A stretch of DNA of 10,489 bases from contig DAOVQR010000012.1 of assembly GCA_030628575.1 (NCBI GenBank), forward strand, positions 1 through 10,489. Direction: 5' to 3'. The translations under genes and the position numbers were made by a program. The notes beneath the pieces were generated by a model. It had not been told where the DNA came from. It ran no database searches and saw only the letters and a list, made by a program, of their open reading frames with translations. This document shows, in pieces, positions 1-8,150 of the stretch (position 1 is its first letter; each line of letters starts with the position of its first letter). Origin of the DNA: a bacterium (GTDB lineage: Bacteria > Patescibacteriota > UBA1384 > JAMDBS01 > DAOVQR01).

Positions 1-5
1 ATTGG

Positions 6-37
6 CCGGGGTTTGTTCTAAATCCCGGTGTTTTTTT
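6..37 (+). terminator. Intrinsic terminator of an upstream gene
   Basis: Bases 6-14 (CCGGGGTTT) pair with 20-28 (AAATCCCGG) in a 9-bp stem with one G:U pair and a 5-base loop (15-19). A run of seven T follows at 31-37 after a 2-base gap. The opposite strand has no matching T run, so the signal acts on + strand transcription. It would end a gene left of the window and so separates that unit from the purine operon. The structure is read directly; its function is inferred. Confidence 0.78.
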
Positions 38-41
38 ACTC

Positions 42-70
42 TTGTAAATAAATAATATCTTTGATAAATT
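42..70 (+). promoter_or_regulatory. Possible promoter of the purine operon
   Basis: Between the terminator and purL the best sigma70-like pair I can find is TTGTAA (42-47), a 17-base gap, and TAAATT (65-70). TAATAT at 53-58 is a competing -10. The region is almost pure A+T, so such matches arise easily by chance. A promoter here is expected from the gene layout, but the exact boxes are uncertain. I see no riboswitch aptamer or clear operator palindrome in this ~70-base leader. Confidence 0.25.
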
Positions 71-108
71 AAAAGTAAGAATAAAGGTTAGTTTATCACA
101 GGAGATAG

Positions 109-3100
109 ATGTCAAAGAATAAACAAAAAATATTTAGAACTTCCATAGATTCAAAAGAAAAAAGTTCTGAGGCAAAAATACTGGAGAAAAAAATTAAAGG
201 ATTAGGTTTTAATGTAAAACTCAGAATTAGTAATATTTATACTATCAAATATAATTTCTCTGATAAACAAATAAAAAAAGTTGCTGATGTATTACACAAT
301 AAAATTGTCCAAAAAGTAAGAATCAATCAACCCTTTAAAGAAAAATTCAACTGGGTTTTGGAACTTGGTTTTTTACCCGGTGTCACTGACAATGTTGCCA
401 ACACCACCACAGAAATTATTAATGATCTATTAATGTTGCCAACTTCAACCTACGAGGTTGAGGATTCTAATGTTAAAGTATTCACTTCAAAAGTATTATT
501 TATTACTTCTAAAAATTTAAAAAGAAAAGATATTGAAAAAATTGCCCAAGAGTTAATCAATGATCTAATCATGCGGTATCATATTAAAAATTACAAAGAA
601 TATAAAAAAAACAAAGGCATGGATTATATTGTTCCGGAAGTTCATCTTAAAAATCCACCTAAAGCAATGGAAATTAATCTAAATATAAATAATGATGATT
701 TAAAAATTTTGGGGAAAAAGGGAATTTTAGATCCTGATACCAAAATCAGACGCGGACCGTTAGCTTTAGATTTTGATTATTTAGAGGCAATTAAAAAATA
801 TTTTAATAAAAAGAAAAGGAAACCAACAGATATTGAATTGGAATCAATTGCCCAAACTTGGTCTGAGCATTGCAAACATACTTATTTTGCTGCTCAGCTC
901 GATGATATAAAAGAGGGAATCTACAAAACTTACATTAAAAAAGCCACCAATAAAATTAGGCAAAAATTAGGCAAAAAGGATTTCTGTATTTCAGTATTTA
1001 AGGATAATTCTGGAGGAATTGTTTTTGATAAAGATTATATGATTACAGATAAAGTGGAAACTCATAACAGTCCTTCAGCTCTTGATCCTTTTGGCGGCGC
1101 CATAACCGGCATCGTTGGGGTTAATCGCGATACCATTGGCTTTGGTTTAGGAGCCAAACCAATTGCCAATCGCTATGGATTCTGTATTGGCAAACCTGAA
1201 GATAAATCCGTAATGTATCGTGGCAAGAATAAAACTAATCCTGCCCTATCACCAAGAAAAATCCTAGAGGGAATCATAGAGGGAGTGAATGTGGGTGGCA
1301 ATTGTTCGGGTATCCCCACACCGCAAGGATTTGTTTATTTTGATGATTGCTATAAAGGCAAACCATTGGTTTTTGTCGGCACTATTGGTCTAATTCCTCG
1401 TAGATTAAAATCCGGTAGGTTGAGCCACAAAAAGAAAGCAAAATTGGGTGATAATATTGTCATAATTGGTGGCCGTGTTGGTAAAGATGGAATTCATGGA
1501 GCTACATTTTCCTCCGAAGCACTTACCCAAGGCAGTCCGGCAACAGCTGTGCAAATTGGTGATCCCATCACTCAAAAAAAATTATCTGATGCTGTAATTA
1601 AAGAAGCGCGCGATAGAAATTTATATAACAGCATTACCGACAATGGCGCTGGTGGATTATCTTGTTCAGTGGCGGAAATGGCTCAAGAATGCGGCGGCTT
1701 TATTGTTGATTTGGAAAAAGTACCTTTAAAATATCCTGGCTTACAGCCATGGGAAATTTGGATTTCAGAATCTCAAGAAAGAATGACTTTGGCAGTACCT
1801 GATAATAAATTAGCTGAATTTAATCAATTGATGAAAAGCCGAGGAGTAGAATCAACAAATATTGGAAAGTTTAATAAAAGCAAAAAAGCAATTGTAAAAT
1901 TTAAAGGCAAAAAAATTCTTAATCTTGATATGAAATTTTTGCATAATGGTTTACCAAAAAGATATTTAAAAACAAAACCATATCTTTATAATAAAAAAGA
2001 ATCAGAAATAAAAGTTAAAAATCAAAATAAATTATTGGAAAAAATTTTAGGTTCTCTTAATAATTCAAGTTTCGAATTTATTTCTCAACAATACGATCAT
2101 GAAGTACAAAATAGTTCTATAATCAAACCTCTGCAAGGCAAAGGAAGAGTCAATAATCAAGCCACTGTAATTAAACCTCTATTTAATAGTGATAAAGGTG
2201 TTGTTTTATCACAAAGTTTATATCCTAGATTGAGTGAAATCAGTACTTATGATATGGCTGCCTGCACAATTGATACTGCCATTAGAAACTGTGTGGCAGT
2301 GGGTGGTAATATTGATCACTTAGCATTACTTGACAATTTCTGCTGGTGCAGTTCGGGTGAACCTGAAAGATTGGTGCAATTAAAAGATGCCACTAAGGCA
2401 TGCTACGATTATGCCGTAGAATACAAAACTCCTTTTATTTCTGGCAAAGACAGCATGTTCAATGATTTTAAAGGATTTGATGAGAAAAATAATCCTTTAA
2501 AAATTTCTGTGCTTCCTACGCTTTTGATTTCATCGATTGGGGTAATAAATGACATTTATCATACAACCACTGTGGATTTTAAGAATTCGGGTGATTTAAT
2601 ATACATTATTGGCAATACCAAAGATGAATGTGGTGGTTCAGAATTTTATAATACATTTGGAAAAATTGGCGGCAATGCACCAAAAGTTAACGCGCGAGAA
2701 GCAAGAAAATTATATGAAAAAATGTATAAGTTACACATAAAAGAACTACTGAGTGCCTGCATGTCAGTAAGTAGAGGTGGATTGCTGGTTGGTCTGGTAA
2801 AAATGGCAATTGCTGGCCGACTCGGAGCCAAAATTGATATCAATAAAATACCAAATGATAATTTATCAGTGGAAAAAATATTCTATTCGGAAACCCAAAG
2901 CCGATTTATCGTCACTATTAATGCGAGAAATAAAAAGAAGTTTGAAAAACAAATGCAAGGTTTTGTTTATACAAAAATCGGCCGCGTATTAAATAAAACT
3001 GATTTTGTTGTCACAAAAAACAACAAAATCCCGATGGTTTCGCCAAAGACGAACCAATCGAGGATCCTCGACAGGACAAAGTCCGCCGGGACAATAATTA

Positions 3101-3156
3101 AAAATAATATCAATAATTTAGAAACAATATATAAAAAAAGATTTAAAAATTATTAG
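109..3156 (+). CDS. purL: Phosphoribosylformylglycinamidine synthase, PurS-like/PurL fusion
   Basis: Synthetase subunit of FGAM synthase. It converts FGAR to FGAM in the cytoplasm with ATP and with ammonia delivered by the PurQ subunit encoded next. At 1015 aa it lies between small PurL (~740 aa) and the large glutaminase-fused form (~1290 aa). Residues ~1-165 look like a PurS-type N-terminal region (LGFLPGVTDN near 87-96), ~170-245 a linker, and the rest the two AIR-synthase-like halves. Key motifs are SEHCKH at 252-257, ETHNSP at 317-322, TDNGAGG at 510-516, SGKDS at 778-782 and SRGG at 888-891. There is no glutaminase domain, which fits the separate purQ. The start is set by AGGAG at 100-104, four bases before ATG. 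Residues 974-995 are encoded by a G+C-rich palindromic insert, after which a typical C-terminal segment (NLETIYKKRF) resumes. The stop is TAG. The family call is firm; the PurS domain border is approximate. Confidence 0.97.
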   Translation: MSKNKQKIFRTSIDSKEKSSEAKILEKKIKGLGFNVKLRISNIYTIKYNFSDKQIKKVADVLHNKIVQKVRINQPFKEKFNWVLELGFLPGVTDNVANTTTEIINDLLMLPTSTYEVEDSNVKVFTSKVLFITSKNLKRKDIEKIAQELINDLIMRYHIKNYKEYKKNKGMDYIVPEVHLKNPPKAMEINLNINNDDLKILGKKGILDPDTKIRRGPLALDFDYLEAIKKYFNKKKRKPTDIELESIAQTWSEHCKHTYFAAQLDDIKEGIYKTYIKKATNKIRQKLGKKDFCISVFKDNSGGIVFDKDYMITDKVETHNSPSALDPFGGAITGIVGVNRDTIGFGLGAKPIANRYGFCIGKPEDKSVMYRGKNKTNPALSPRKILEGIIEGVNVGGNCSGIPTPQGFVYFDDCYKGKPLVFVGTIGLIPRRLKSGRLSHKKKAKLGDNIVIIGGRVGKDGIHGATFSSEALTQGSPATAVQIGDPITQKKLSDAVIKEARDRNLYNSITDNGAGGLSCSVAEMAQECGGFIVDLEKVPLKYPGLQPWEIWISESQERMTLAVPDNKLAEFNQLMKSRGVESTNIGKFNKSKKAIVKFKGKKILNLDMKFLHNGLPKRYLKTKPYLYNKKESEIKVKNQNKLLEKILGSLNNSSFEFISQQYDHEVQNSSIIKPLQGKGRVNNQATVIKPLFNSDKGVVLSQSLYPRLSEISTYDMAACTIDTAIRNCVAVGGNIDHLALLDNFCWCSSGEPERLVQLKDATKACYDYAVEYKTPFISGKDSMFNDFKGFDEKNNPLKISVLPTLLISSIGVINDIYHTTTVDFKNSGDLIYIIGNTKDECGGSEFYNTFGKIGGNAPKVNAREARKLYEKMYKLHIKELLSACMSVSRGGLLVGLVKMAIAGRLGAKIDINKIPNDNLSVEKIFYSETQSRFIVTINARNKKKFEKQMQGFVYTKIGRVLNKTDFVVTKNNKIPMVSPKTNQSRILDRTKSAGTIIKNNINNLETIYKKRFKNY
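3029..3091 (+). repeat. In-frame palindromic element inside purL
   Basis: These 63 bases (21 codons) are 57% G+C (36/63) within an A+T-rich gene and are packed with inverted repeats. TCCCG (3029-3033) faces CGGGA (3087-3091) as an outer arm. GATGGTTTCG (3033-3042) pairs with CGAACCAATC (3050-3059), with two bulges. TCGAGGATCCTCGA (3058-3071) is a perfect 14-base palindrome. GGAC-AAA-GTCC (3074-3084) is a short hairpin. The segment keeps the reading frame and adds about 21 residues between the last conserved strand of PurL (IGRV, 957-960) and the terminal helix. It has no T tract, so it is not a terminator. I interpret it as a small dispersed palindromic element inserted in frame, comparable in behaviour to the Rickettsia palindromic elements. 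Copies elsewhere in the genome cannot be seen from here. Confidence 0.65.
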
Positions 3157-3194
3157 ATATTTGTTATTAATTATAATTAGCCATTAGGAGCTAA

Positions 3195-4004
3195 ATGAAA
3201 CCAAAAGTATTAATTATGTCAGGTTACGGAATAAACTGCGAAGCTGAAAGTGCCCATGCTTTTGAGTTGGTTGATGCTAAAAGTCAGATTGTCCATATCA
3301 ACGATTTAATATCCAAAAAAGTCAAACTTTCAGATTTCCAAATTATAATGTTTCCCGGCGGATTTTCTTACGGGGATGATACCGGCTCAGGAAATGCCTT
3401 TGCCAATAAATTAAAAAATAATTTATGGCTAGATCTGATTGAATTTATTAATTCTCGCAAATTGATATTGGGTATCTGTAATGGTTTCCAAGTAATGGTA
3501 CATTTAGGATTATTTACTCTACCACATACGTTCTACGGACAACGAAAGTATGCCTTACTGCCAAATACCAACAATAGATATGAATGTCGATGGATATATA
3601 TTAAAACTAATCCTTCAAAATGTATATTTACCAAAGATATTGATATGATCCACATTCCTGTTGCTCATGGTGAAGGAAGATTTTATTGTGATCAAAAAAT
3701 ATTAAAAAAATTAAAACATAATAATCAAATAGTTTTTAGATATTGTAATGCAAAAGGCCAAAAAGCAAAAGGTTTCTATCCTTTTAACCCAAATGGGGCC
3801 CTAGAAGATATTGCGGGAATTTGTGACAAATCGGGAAGATTAATGGGGATGATGCCTCATCCTGAAAGAGCAATATATTTAATCAATGATCCAGAATTTC
3901 ATCTAAAAAAAGAAATTGCCAAAAATAAAGGCGAAAAATTACCGAAATTTATTAACTCTAACCTTAAAATTTTTAAAAATGCGGTTGAATATTTTAAAAA
4001 TTAG
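3195..4004 (+). CDS. purQ: Phosphoribosylformylglycinamidine synthase, glutaminase subunit PurQ
   Basis: Class I glutamine amidotransferase that hydrolyses glutamine and passes ammonia to PurL for the FGAR to FGAM step. The triad is visible: nucleophile C95 in GICNGFQ (93-99), and H222 and E224 in MPHPE (220-224). FPGGFSYGDD, typical of PurQ, lies near residues 54-63, and HGEGRFY near 158-164. The protein has 269 aa, longer than the ~225 aa of the Bacillus-type subunit; the extra length lies partly in the second half and at the C-terminus. TAGGAG at 3185-3190, four bases before ATG, supports the start. It begins 38 bases after purL and ends 12 bases before the purC-purE fusion, so co-translation with PurL is likely. 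All catalytic residues are present and I see no sign of decay. Confidence 0.96.
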   Translation: MKPKVLIMSGYGINCEAESAHAFELVDAKSQIVHINDLISKKVKLSDFQIIMFPGGFSYGDDTGSGNAFANKLKNNLWLDLIEFINSRKLILGICNGFQVMVHLGLFTLPHTFYGQRKYALLPNTNNRYECRWIYIKTNPSKCIFTKDIDMIHIPVAHGEGRFYCDQKILKKLKHNNQIVFRYCNAKGQKAKGFYPFNPNGALEDIAGICDKSGRLMGMMPHPERAIYLINDPEFHLKKEIAKNKGEKLPKFINSNLKIFKNAVEYFKN

Positions 4005-4016
4005 AAAGGAATAACT

Positions 4017-5519
4017 ATGGACATCATACAAGATTACAGAAAAATTATTAAAAAAAATCTATCAAATACAATTGACGAAGGTTATATTCCAGAGCTAGGT
4101 AGGCATAAATCAGGAAAAGTTCGTGAAATTCATTTCAAATCAGACAAAATAGGTAGTCCAATAATAATGATTGCAACAGATAGAGTTTCATCTTTTGATC
4201 ATATTTTATCAAGATGTATCCCGTTTAAAGGAAAAGTTTTGAATTTATTTAGTAAGTGGGCTTTTGCCAATACAAAAGATATTGTTGATAATGCCATGAT
4301 AGAAAGCCCGCATGATAATGTAATAATACAAAAAAGAATGAAAAAAATTCCTTTTGAATTTGTAGTTCGTGGTTATGTATGGGGTAGTATGGCAAAGGAT
4401 TATGAAAATGGAAAGCGTGAATTTTGCGGAATTAAATTATCAAATAAATTATTGAAATATCAAAAACTGCCAGAACCATTATTTACGCCGGCAACTAAAG
4501 CAGAACAAGGAAATCATGACATCAACGTTAGTTTTGAATATATGGCAAAAAGAATCGGCAGAAAATTATCTTCTAAATTAAAAAATATATCAATTAAATT
4601 ATTCAATAGGGCATCTAAATTAGCAAAGAATAAAAGATTTATTTTTATTGATACAAAATATGAATTCGGACTGGACTCACATGGAAAAATATTCTTAATT
4701 GATGAAGCCAATACTCCTGATTCATCAAGATATTGCAGTAAAGATGAATACGAAAAATTCATCAAGATAGAAAAGGAAATGGCATCAGGCAAATACAAAA
4801 ATGTTTCGGAATTGATAAAACAAAAAGCAAAATTAAAAATCAAAGAACTTTCCAAACAATTTGTGAGAGATGCGTTGATTAAAAAAGGATTTGACCATGA
4901 CAGTATTGGTGATATTCCAAATCTCACCAATGAAGATGTTATTGAGGTATCTTATCGTTATATAACACTGTATGAAAAATTAACCGGCAATAAGCTTAAT
5001 TTTCCTCAAACAAATATCAGACAAGAATTATTAGATAAACTAAAACAAGAAAACTATATCAAAGGTGGTGTGGCAATTATCATTGCCGGCTCAGATTCTG
5101 ATTTACCGCATATCAAAAAGATCCAAATTGAACTTGATAAATATGATATTGCTTCAATTATAAGAATTTGTTCTGCTCACAAACAACCAGCTAAATGTGA
5201 AGAGATAGTAAATAAATATAATCAATCAATTGAACCGATTGTATTTATTTCAGTTGCGGGAGGCACTGATGCTCTCTCAGGTGTTGTATCATATCATAGT
5301 GTGCATCCAGTAATTAGTTGTCCACCAAATGCAGAAAAATATCAATCATGCATTAATAATCCACCCATCAGTTCCAATTCATTAATACTTCGTCCTCAAA
5401 ACGTAGCTAAACATACTGCCAAAATACTAGGACACAATAATCCAGAAATTAAAGAGATAATAAATAAAAAGAAAAAAGATAAAATTAAGAAATTAGAAGA
5501 AGCTGATAAACAATTTTAA
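4017..5519 (+). CDS. purC-purE: Bifunctional SAICAR synthetase / AIR carboxylase (PurC-PurE fusion)
   Basis: Two consecutive enzymes in one 500-aa chain. Residues ~20-330 are SAICAR synthetase: KSGKVR (31-36), DRVSSFD (55-61), VRGY (117-120), FTPATKA (156-162), DTKYEFG (212-218) and TPDSSR (233-238). This half ligates aspartate to CAIR using ATP. Residues ~350-500 are an AIR carboxylase: GSDSD (358-362), SAHK (386-389), AGG (414-416) and PVISCPP (431-437). The order PurC-PurE, the Lys in SAHK where bacterial PurE usually has SAHR, and ISCPP all recall the animal PAICS protein, whose PurE half (class II) uses CO2 directly. I infer class II chemistry, which would make PurK unnecessary. The PurC half is of the long Ade1-like type. 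The last ~25 residues are lysine-rich, as in PAICS tails. AAAGGA at 4005-4010 lies six bases before ATG. No frameshift joins the halves: the frame is continuous across a ~20-residue linker. Confidence 0.93.
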   Translation: MDIIQDYRKIIKKNLSNTIDEGYIPELGRHKSGKVREIHFKSDKIGSPIIMIATDRVSSFDHILSRCIPFKGKVLNLFSKWAFANTKDIVDNAMIESPHDNVIIQKRMKKIPFEFVVRGYVWGSMAKDYENGKREFCGIKLSNKLLKYQKLPEPLFTPATKAEQGNHDINVSFEYMAKRIGRKLSSKLKNISIKLFNRASKLAKNKRFIFIDTKYEFGLDSHGKIFLIDEANTPDSSRYCSKDEYEKFIKIEKEMASGKYKNVSELIKQKAKLKIKELSKQFVRDALIKKGFDHDSIGDIPNLTNEDVIEVSYRYITLYEKLTGNKLNFPQTNIRQELLDKLKQENYIKGGVAIIIAGSDSDLPHIKKIQIELDKYDIASIIRICSAHKQPAKCEEIVNKYNQSIEPIVFISVAGGTDALSGVVSYHSVHPVISCPPNAEKYQSCINNPPISSNSLILRPQNVAKHTAKILGHNNPEIKEIINKKKKDKIKKLEEADKQF

Positions 5520-5522
5520 AAT

Positions 5523-5540
5523 TAATTAAAAATTTAATTA
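5523..5540. repeat. A+T-only inverted repeat between purC-purE and purM
   Basis: TAATTAAA (5523-5530) and TTTAATTA (5533-5540) are perfect inverted copies two bases apart, just after the purC-purE stop. With no G or C and almost no loop, the hairpin would be weak. No T tract follows, so I do not read it as a terminator. It could be a chance product of base composition, or a weak processing or stability site in the 40-base gap. Confidence 0.3.
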
Positions 5541-5559
5541 GAGTGATCGGATATAAATT

Positions 5560-6678
5560 ATGGATTATAAAAAATCAGGTGTAAATATAAAACTTGGCGA
5601 TGATGCATCAAAAGTTTTGTACCAAGCAGCCAAACAAACTTTTAAAAATAGAAAGGGTGATATTGGTGAGCTAATTGTTCCCTTTGATGATTTTAGTGGA
5701 TTAAGAGTGGTTGATATTAGTAATCTACCTAAAGACAGTGTAATGTCTATGGGATTTGATGGAGTAGGTACAAAAGTGGAAATTGCCCAAAGAATGAATA
5801 ATTATCGAACCATTGCCTTTGATTTATTTGCCATGGTTTGTGATGATGCTGTGGTGCGCGGAGGAGAACCGATACTTATTGGAACCGTTTTAGACGTTAA
5901 CTCGTTAAGCAAAGACAAAAAATCAAACATCGAAGCTATAAAACAATTGGCTGAAGGATATATCAAAGCAGCAAAAGCCGCAAATGTGGCAATAATAAAT
6001 GGTGAAATCGCCGAACTTGGTAATCTTGTTGGCGGATATGGAAAGTTTAAATATAATTGGTCCGCTGGACTTATTTGGTTTGCCAAAAAAAACAAAATTT
6101 TTACCGGACGTGAAATTAAATTAGACGATTCAGTTGTTGTTTTTGAAGAAAAAGGATTTAGATCAAATGGCTTATCTTTGGTCAGGAAAATTTTTAAGAA
6201 AAATTTTGGAGACAATTGGCATAATAAAAAATATAGAGGTAAAAAATTAGGAAATTTAGTTCTAACACCATCTAAAATATATTCTCAAGCAATGGTAAAT
6301 ATACATGGTGGATTTCAGACAAAAGGGACTTGTAAAATTCACGGAGTTACTCATATTACTGGTGGTGGATTGCCGGAAAAACTATCACGAATATTAAAAC
6401 CTTGTGGATATGGCGCAAAACTTGATAATCTATTCGAACCTTGTAAGGTGATGCAATATTGTCAAAAACTTGGTAAAATTAAAGACAGAGAAGCATATAA
6501 AACTTGGAATATGGGTCAAGGAATGGCAATAATTACTCCGGAGCCAGAAAAAGTTGTTAAACAAGCAAAAAAAATTGGAATTTTGGCAAAAATTGCTGGT
6601 GAAATTGTAAAAGACAAGAAAATCATCATAACAAGCCAAGGAATATTTAATAAAAGGAAACAAATAATATTTAAATAA
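5560..6678 (+). CDS. purM: Phosphoribosylformylglycinamidine cyclo-ligase (AIR synthetase)
   Basis: Closes FGAM to AIR with ATP, linking the PurL/PurQ product to PurE. Family motifs in order: DGVGTK (67-72), a D-D pair in AMVCDD (91-96), GEIAE (148-152) in place of the usual GGETAE, RSNGLSLVRK (201-210) for the usual HSNGYSLVRK, LTPSKIY (235-241), HITGGG (265-270) and NMG (317-319). At 372 aa it is somewhat longer than the usual ~345 aa, with extra length near residues 40-60 and at the C-terminus. The sequence is clearly diverged from proteobacterial PurM, yet the nucleotide-binding landmarks remain. The ribosome-binding site is weak: only CGGA near 5548-5551, eight bases from ATG. The ATG choice fits the family start, where YKxxGV comes right after the initiator Met. 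It begins 40 bases after purC-purE. Confidence 0.93.
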   Translation: MDYKKSGVNIKLGDDASKVLYQAAKQTFKNRKGDIGELIVPFDDFSGLRVVDISNLPKDSVMSMGFDGVGTKVEIAQRMNNYRTIAFDLFAMVCDDAVVRGGEPILIGTVLDVNSLSKDKKSNIEAIKQLAEGYIKAAKAANVAIINGEIAELGNLVGGYGKFKYNWSAGLIWFAKKNKIFTGREIKLDDSVVVFEEKGFRSNGLSLVRKIFKKNFGDNWHNKKYRGKKLGNLVLTPSKIYSQAMVNIHGGFQTKGTCKIHGVTHITGGGLPEKLSRILKPCGYGAKLDNLFEPCKVMQYCQKLGKIKDREAYKTWNMGQGMAIITPEPEKVVKQAKKIGILAKIAGEIVKDKKIIITSQGIFNKRKQIIFK

Positions 6679-6707
6679 ATTATCATTTTTTGATTCAGGA
6701 TTAATTA

Positions 6708-8138
6708 ATGACAAATAATAACATTTTATCAAAAAGATATGCAACTAAAGAAATAAACAAAATATTTTCCGAAAAAGGAAAAATTCTTTTGGAAAGAAAA
6801 TTGTGGATTGCCTTGATGAAAGCCCAAAAAAAGCTGGGGCTTGATATCTCATCTAAAAGCATTAAAAAATATGAATCAGCTAAAGATAATATTAATTTAA
6901 AACGTATAAACGAAATCGAACAAAAAACAAAGCATGATGTTAAGGCAAAAATCGAAGCATTTGTTGAAGTTGCCAATGCAGAAGAAAATATCCATAAAGG
7001 AATGACCAGCAGAGATTTAACTGATAATGTCGAGCAAATGCAGATTATGTTAGCTGCTAAAATAATATTTGGAAAATATCTTTCAATATTAAAGCATATG
7101 CTTGATAAATCAAATAAATATAAAGATATTGTTCTGACTGCGCGAACTCATCACCAACCAGCCCAAGCAACTCTTTTGGGAAGACGAATGGCAATGTGGG
7201 CAGAAGAACTACTATTTCATTTGGAGAAATTTGAAAAGTTTATTGAGAATTATCCTCTACGAGGAATTAAGGGCCCAATTGGAACCCAATTTGATATGCT
7301 TACACTCCTAGGTAGTAGAGAAAAGGTAAAAACATTAGAAAATAAAGTAGCAAACGAACTTGGCTTTACAAAAATATTGAGTTCTCCGGGACAAATTTAT
7401 CCTAGATCGTTGGATTTTAAACTTATATCAAATCTCTTGTTGCTGTCTTCTGCTTGTGAAAATTTTGCCAAAGGAATGAGATTAATGGCTGGTTATGAAT
7501 TAGTTACAGAAGGATTTAAAAAAGGTCAGGTAGGTTCCAGTGCCATGCCTCATAAAATGAACACTAGAAGCTCAGAAAGAATCTGCGGCTTCGGCGAACT
7601 GCTTAAAATGTATGCTGATGGAGCTTCAAGATTATTAGGAGACCAATGGGAAGAAGGGGATATCTCCTGTTCGGTTGTCCGAAGGGTAATAATTCCTGAT
7701 TCATTCTATGCTTCTGATGGTTTATGTGAAACCAGTTTAACTGTTCTAAATAATATGGGAACATATGACGCGATTATTAATAAAGAAATAAATAGATATT
7801 TGCCATTTTTGGCTACAACAGAAATTTTAATGATAGCTATTAAATCAGGGTTAGGAAGAGAAACCTCCCACAAAATAATCAAAAAATATGCAATTGGTGA
7901 AGCATTAAGAATGAGACAGAAAAATTATAAAGAGAATAAGCTGAGCGAATTATTGACAAACGATCCTAAATTTGTCCGAGCAGGAATAACGAAAAAAAGA
8001 ATTGATAATATTATTTCCAATAAATATCATTTTATTGGAAATGCAAAAAAACAGATAGCATCAATTACAAAAAAGGCAAAAAAATTACTTGATAAATATT
8101 CTGAACAAATAAAATATAAACCAAAAGATATACTCTAA
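6708..8138 (+). CDS. purB: Adenylosuccinate lyase
   Basis: Fumarase/aspartase-superfamily lyase. In this operon its role is SAICAR to AICAR plus fumarate; the same enzyme also converts adenylosuccinate to AMP. Motifs: KGMTSRDLTDN (97-107), ARTHHQPAQ (145-153) and the superfamily signature GSSAMPHKMN (276-285), which carries the mobile catalytic serine loop. EEGDISCSVVRR follows about 40 residues later, a pattern typical of the longer bacterial and eukaryotic forms. The 476-aa length fits that subgroup rather than the ~430-aa Bacillus type. The chain is mostly helical with no membrane segment, and the active enzyme is expected to be a cytoplasmic tetramer. CAGGA at 6696-6700, seven bases before ATG, supports the start. 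It lies 29 bases after purM and 12 before the first purP, between the SAICAR-making and AICAR-using enzymes. Confidence 0.96.
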   Translation: MTNNNILSKRYATKEINKIFSEKGKILLERKLWIALMKAQKKLGLDISSKSIKKYESAKDNINLKRINEIEQKTKHDVKAKIEAFVEVANAEENIHKGMTSRDLTDNVEQMQIMLAAKIIFGKYLSILKHMLDKSNKYKDIVLTARTHHQPAQATLLGRRMAMWAEELLFHLEKFEKFIENYPLRGIKGPIGTQFDMLTLLGSREKVKTLENKVANELGFTKILSSPGQIYPRSLDFKLISNLLLLSSACENFAKGMRLMAGYELVTEGFKKGQVGSSAMPHKMNTRSSERICGFGELLKMYADGASRLLGDQWEEGDISCSVVRRVIIPDSFYASDGLCETSLTVLNNMGTYDAIINKEINRYLPFLATTEILMIAIKSGLGRETSHKIIKKYAIGEALRMRQKNYKENKLSELLTNDPKFVRAGITKKRIDNIISNKYHFIGNAKKQIASITKKAKKLLDKYSEQIKYKPKDIL

Positions 8139-8150
8139 GAAAAGGTAGAT

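Noticed and set aside
38-108. Purine riboswitch in the leader of purL
   Set aside because: The leader between terminator and start is only about 70 bases and nearly all A+T. I could not find the three-way junction or conserved loop sequences of the purine aptamer.
3029-3091. Hairpin cluster as a terminator or attenuator at the end of purL
   Set aside because: No T-rich tract follows the hairpins and the reading frame runs on for another 20 codons into a family-typical C-terminus.
4514-4930. Antisense open reading frame of 138 codons within purC-purE
   Set aside because: It lies wholly inside a strongly supported gene, has no recognisable motif and is rich in Phe, Leu, Ser and Asn, as expected for the complement of a lysine-rich A+T-rich gene.
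5523-5540. A+T-only palindrome as a terminator within the operon
   Set aside because: The stem has no G:C pairs and almost no loop, and no T tract follows. The next gene clearly continues the pathway.
5802-6215. Antisense open reading frame of 137 codons within purM
   Set aside because: It is the complement of conserved purM codons, with no domain signature or sign of its own start region.
6430-6976. Two antisense frames across the purM/purB junction
   Set aside because: Both are mirror images of the coding strand in biased sequence. The Phe/Leu/Ile-rich stretches look membrane-like only because Lys and Glu codons read in reverse give such residues.
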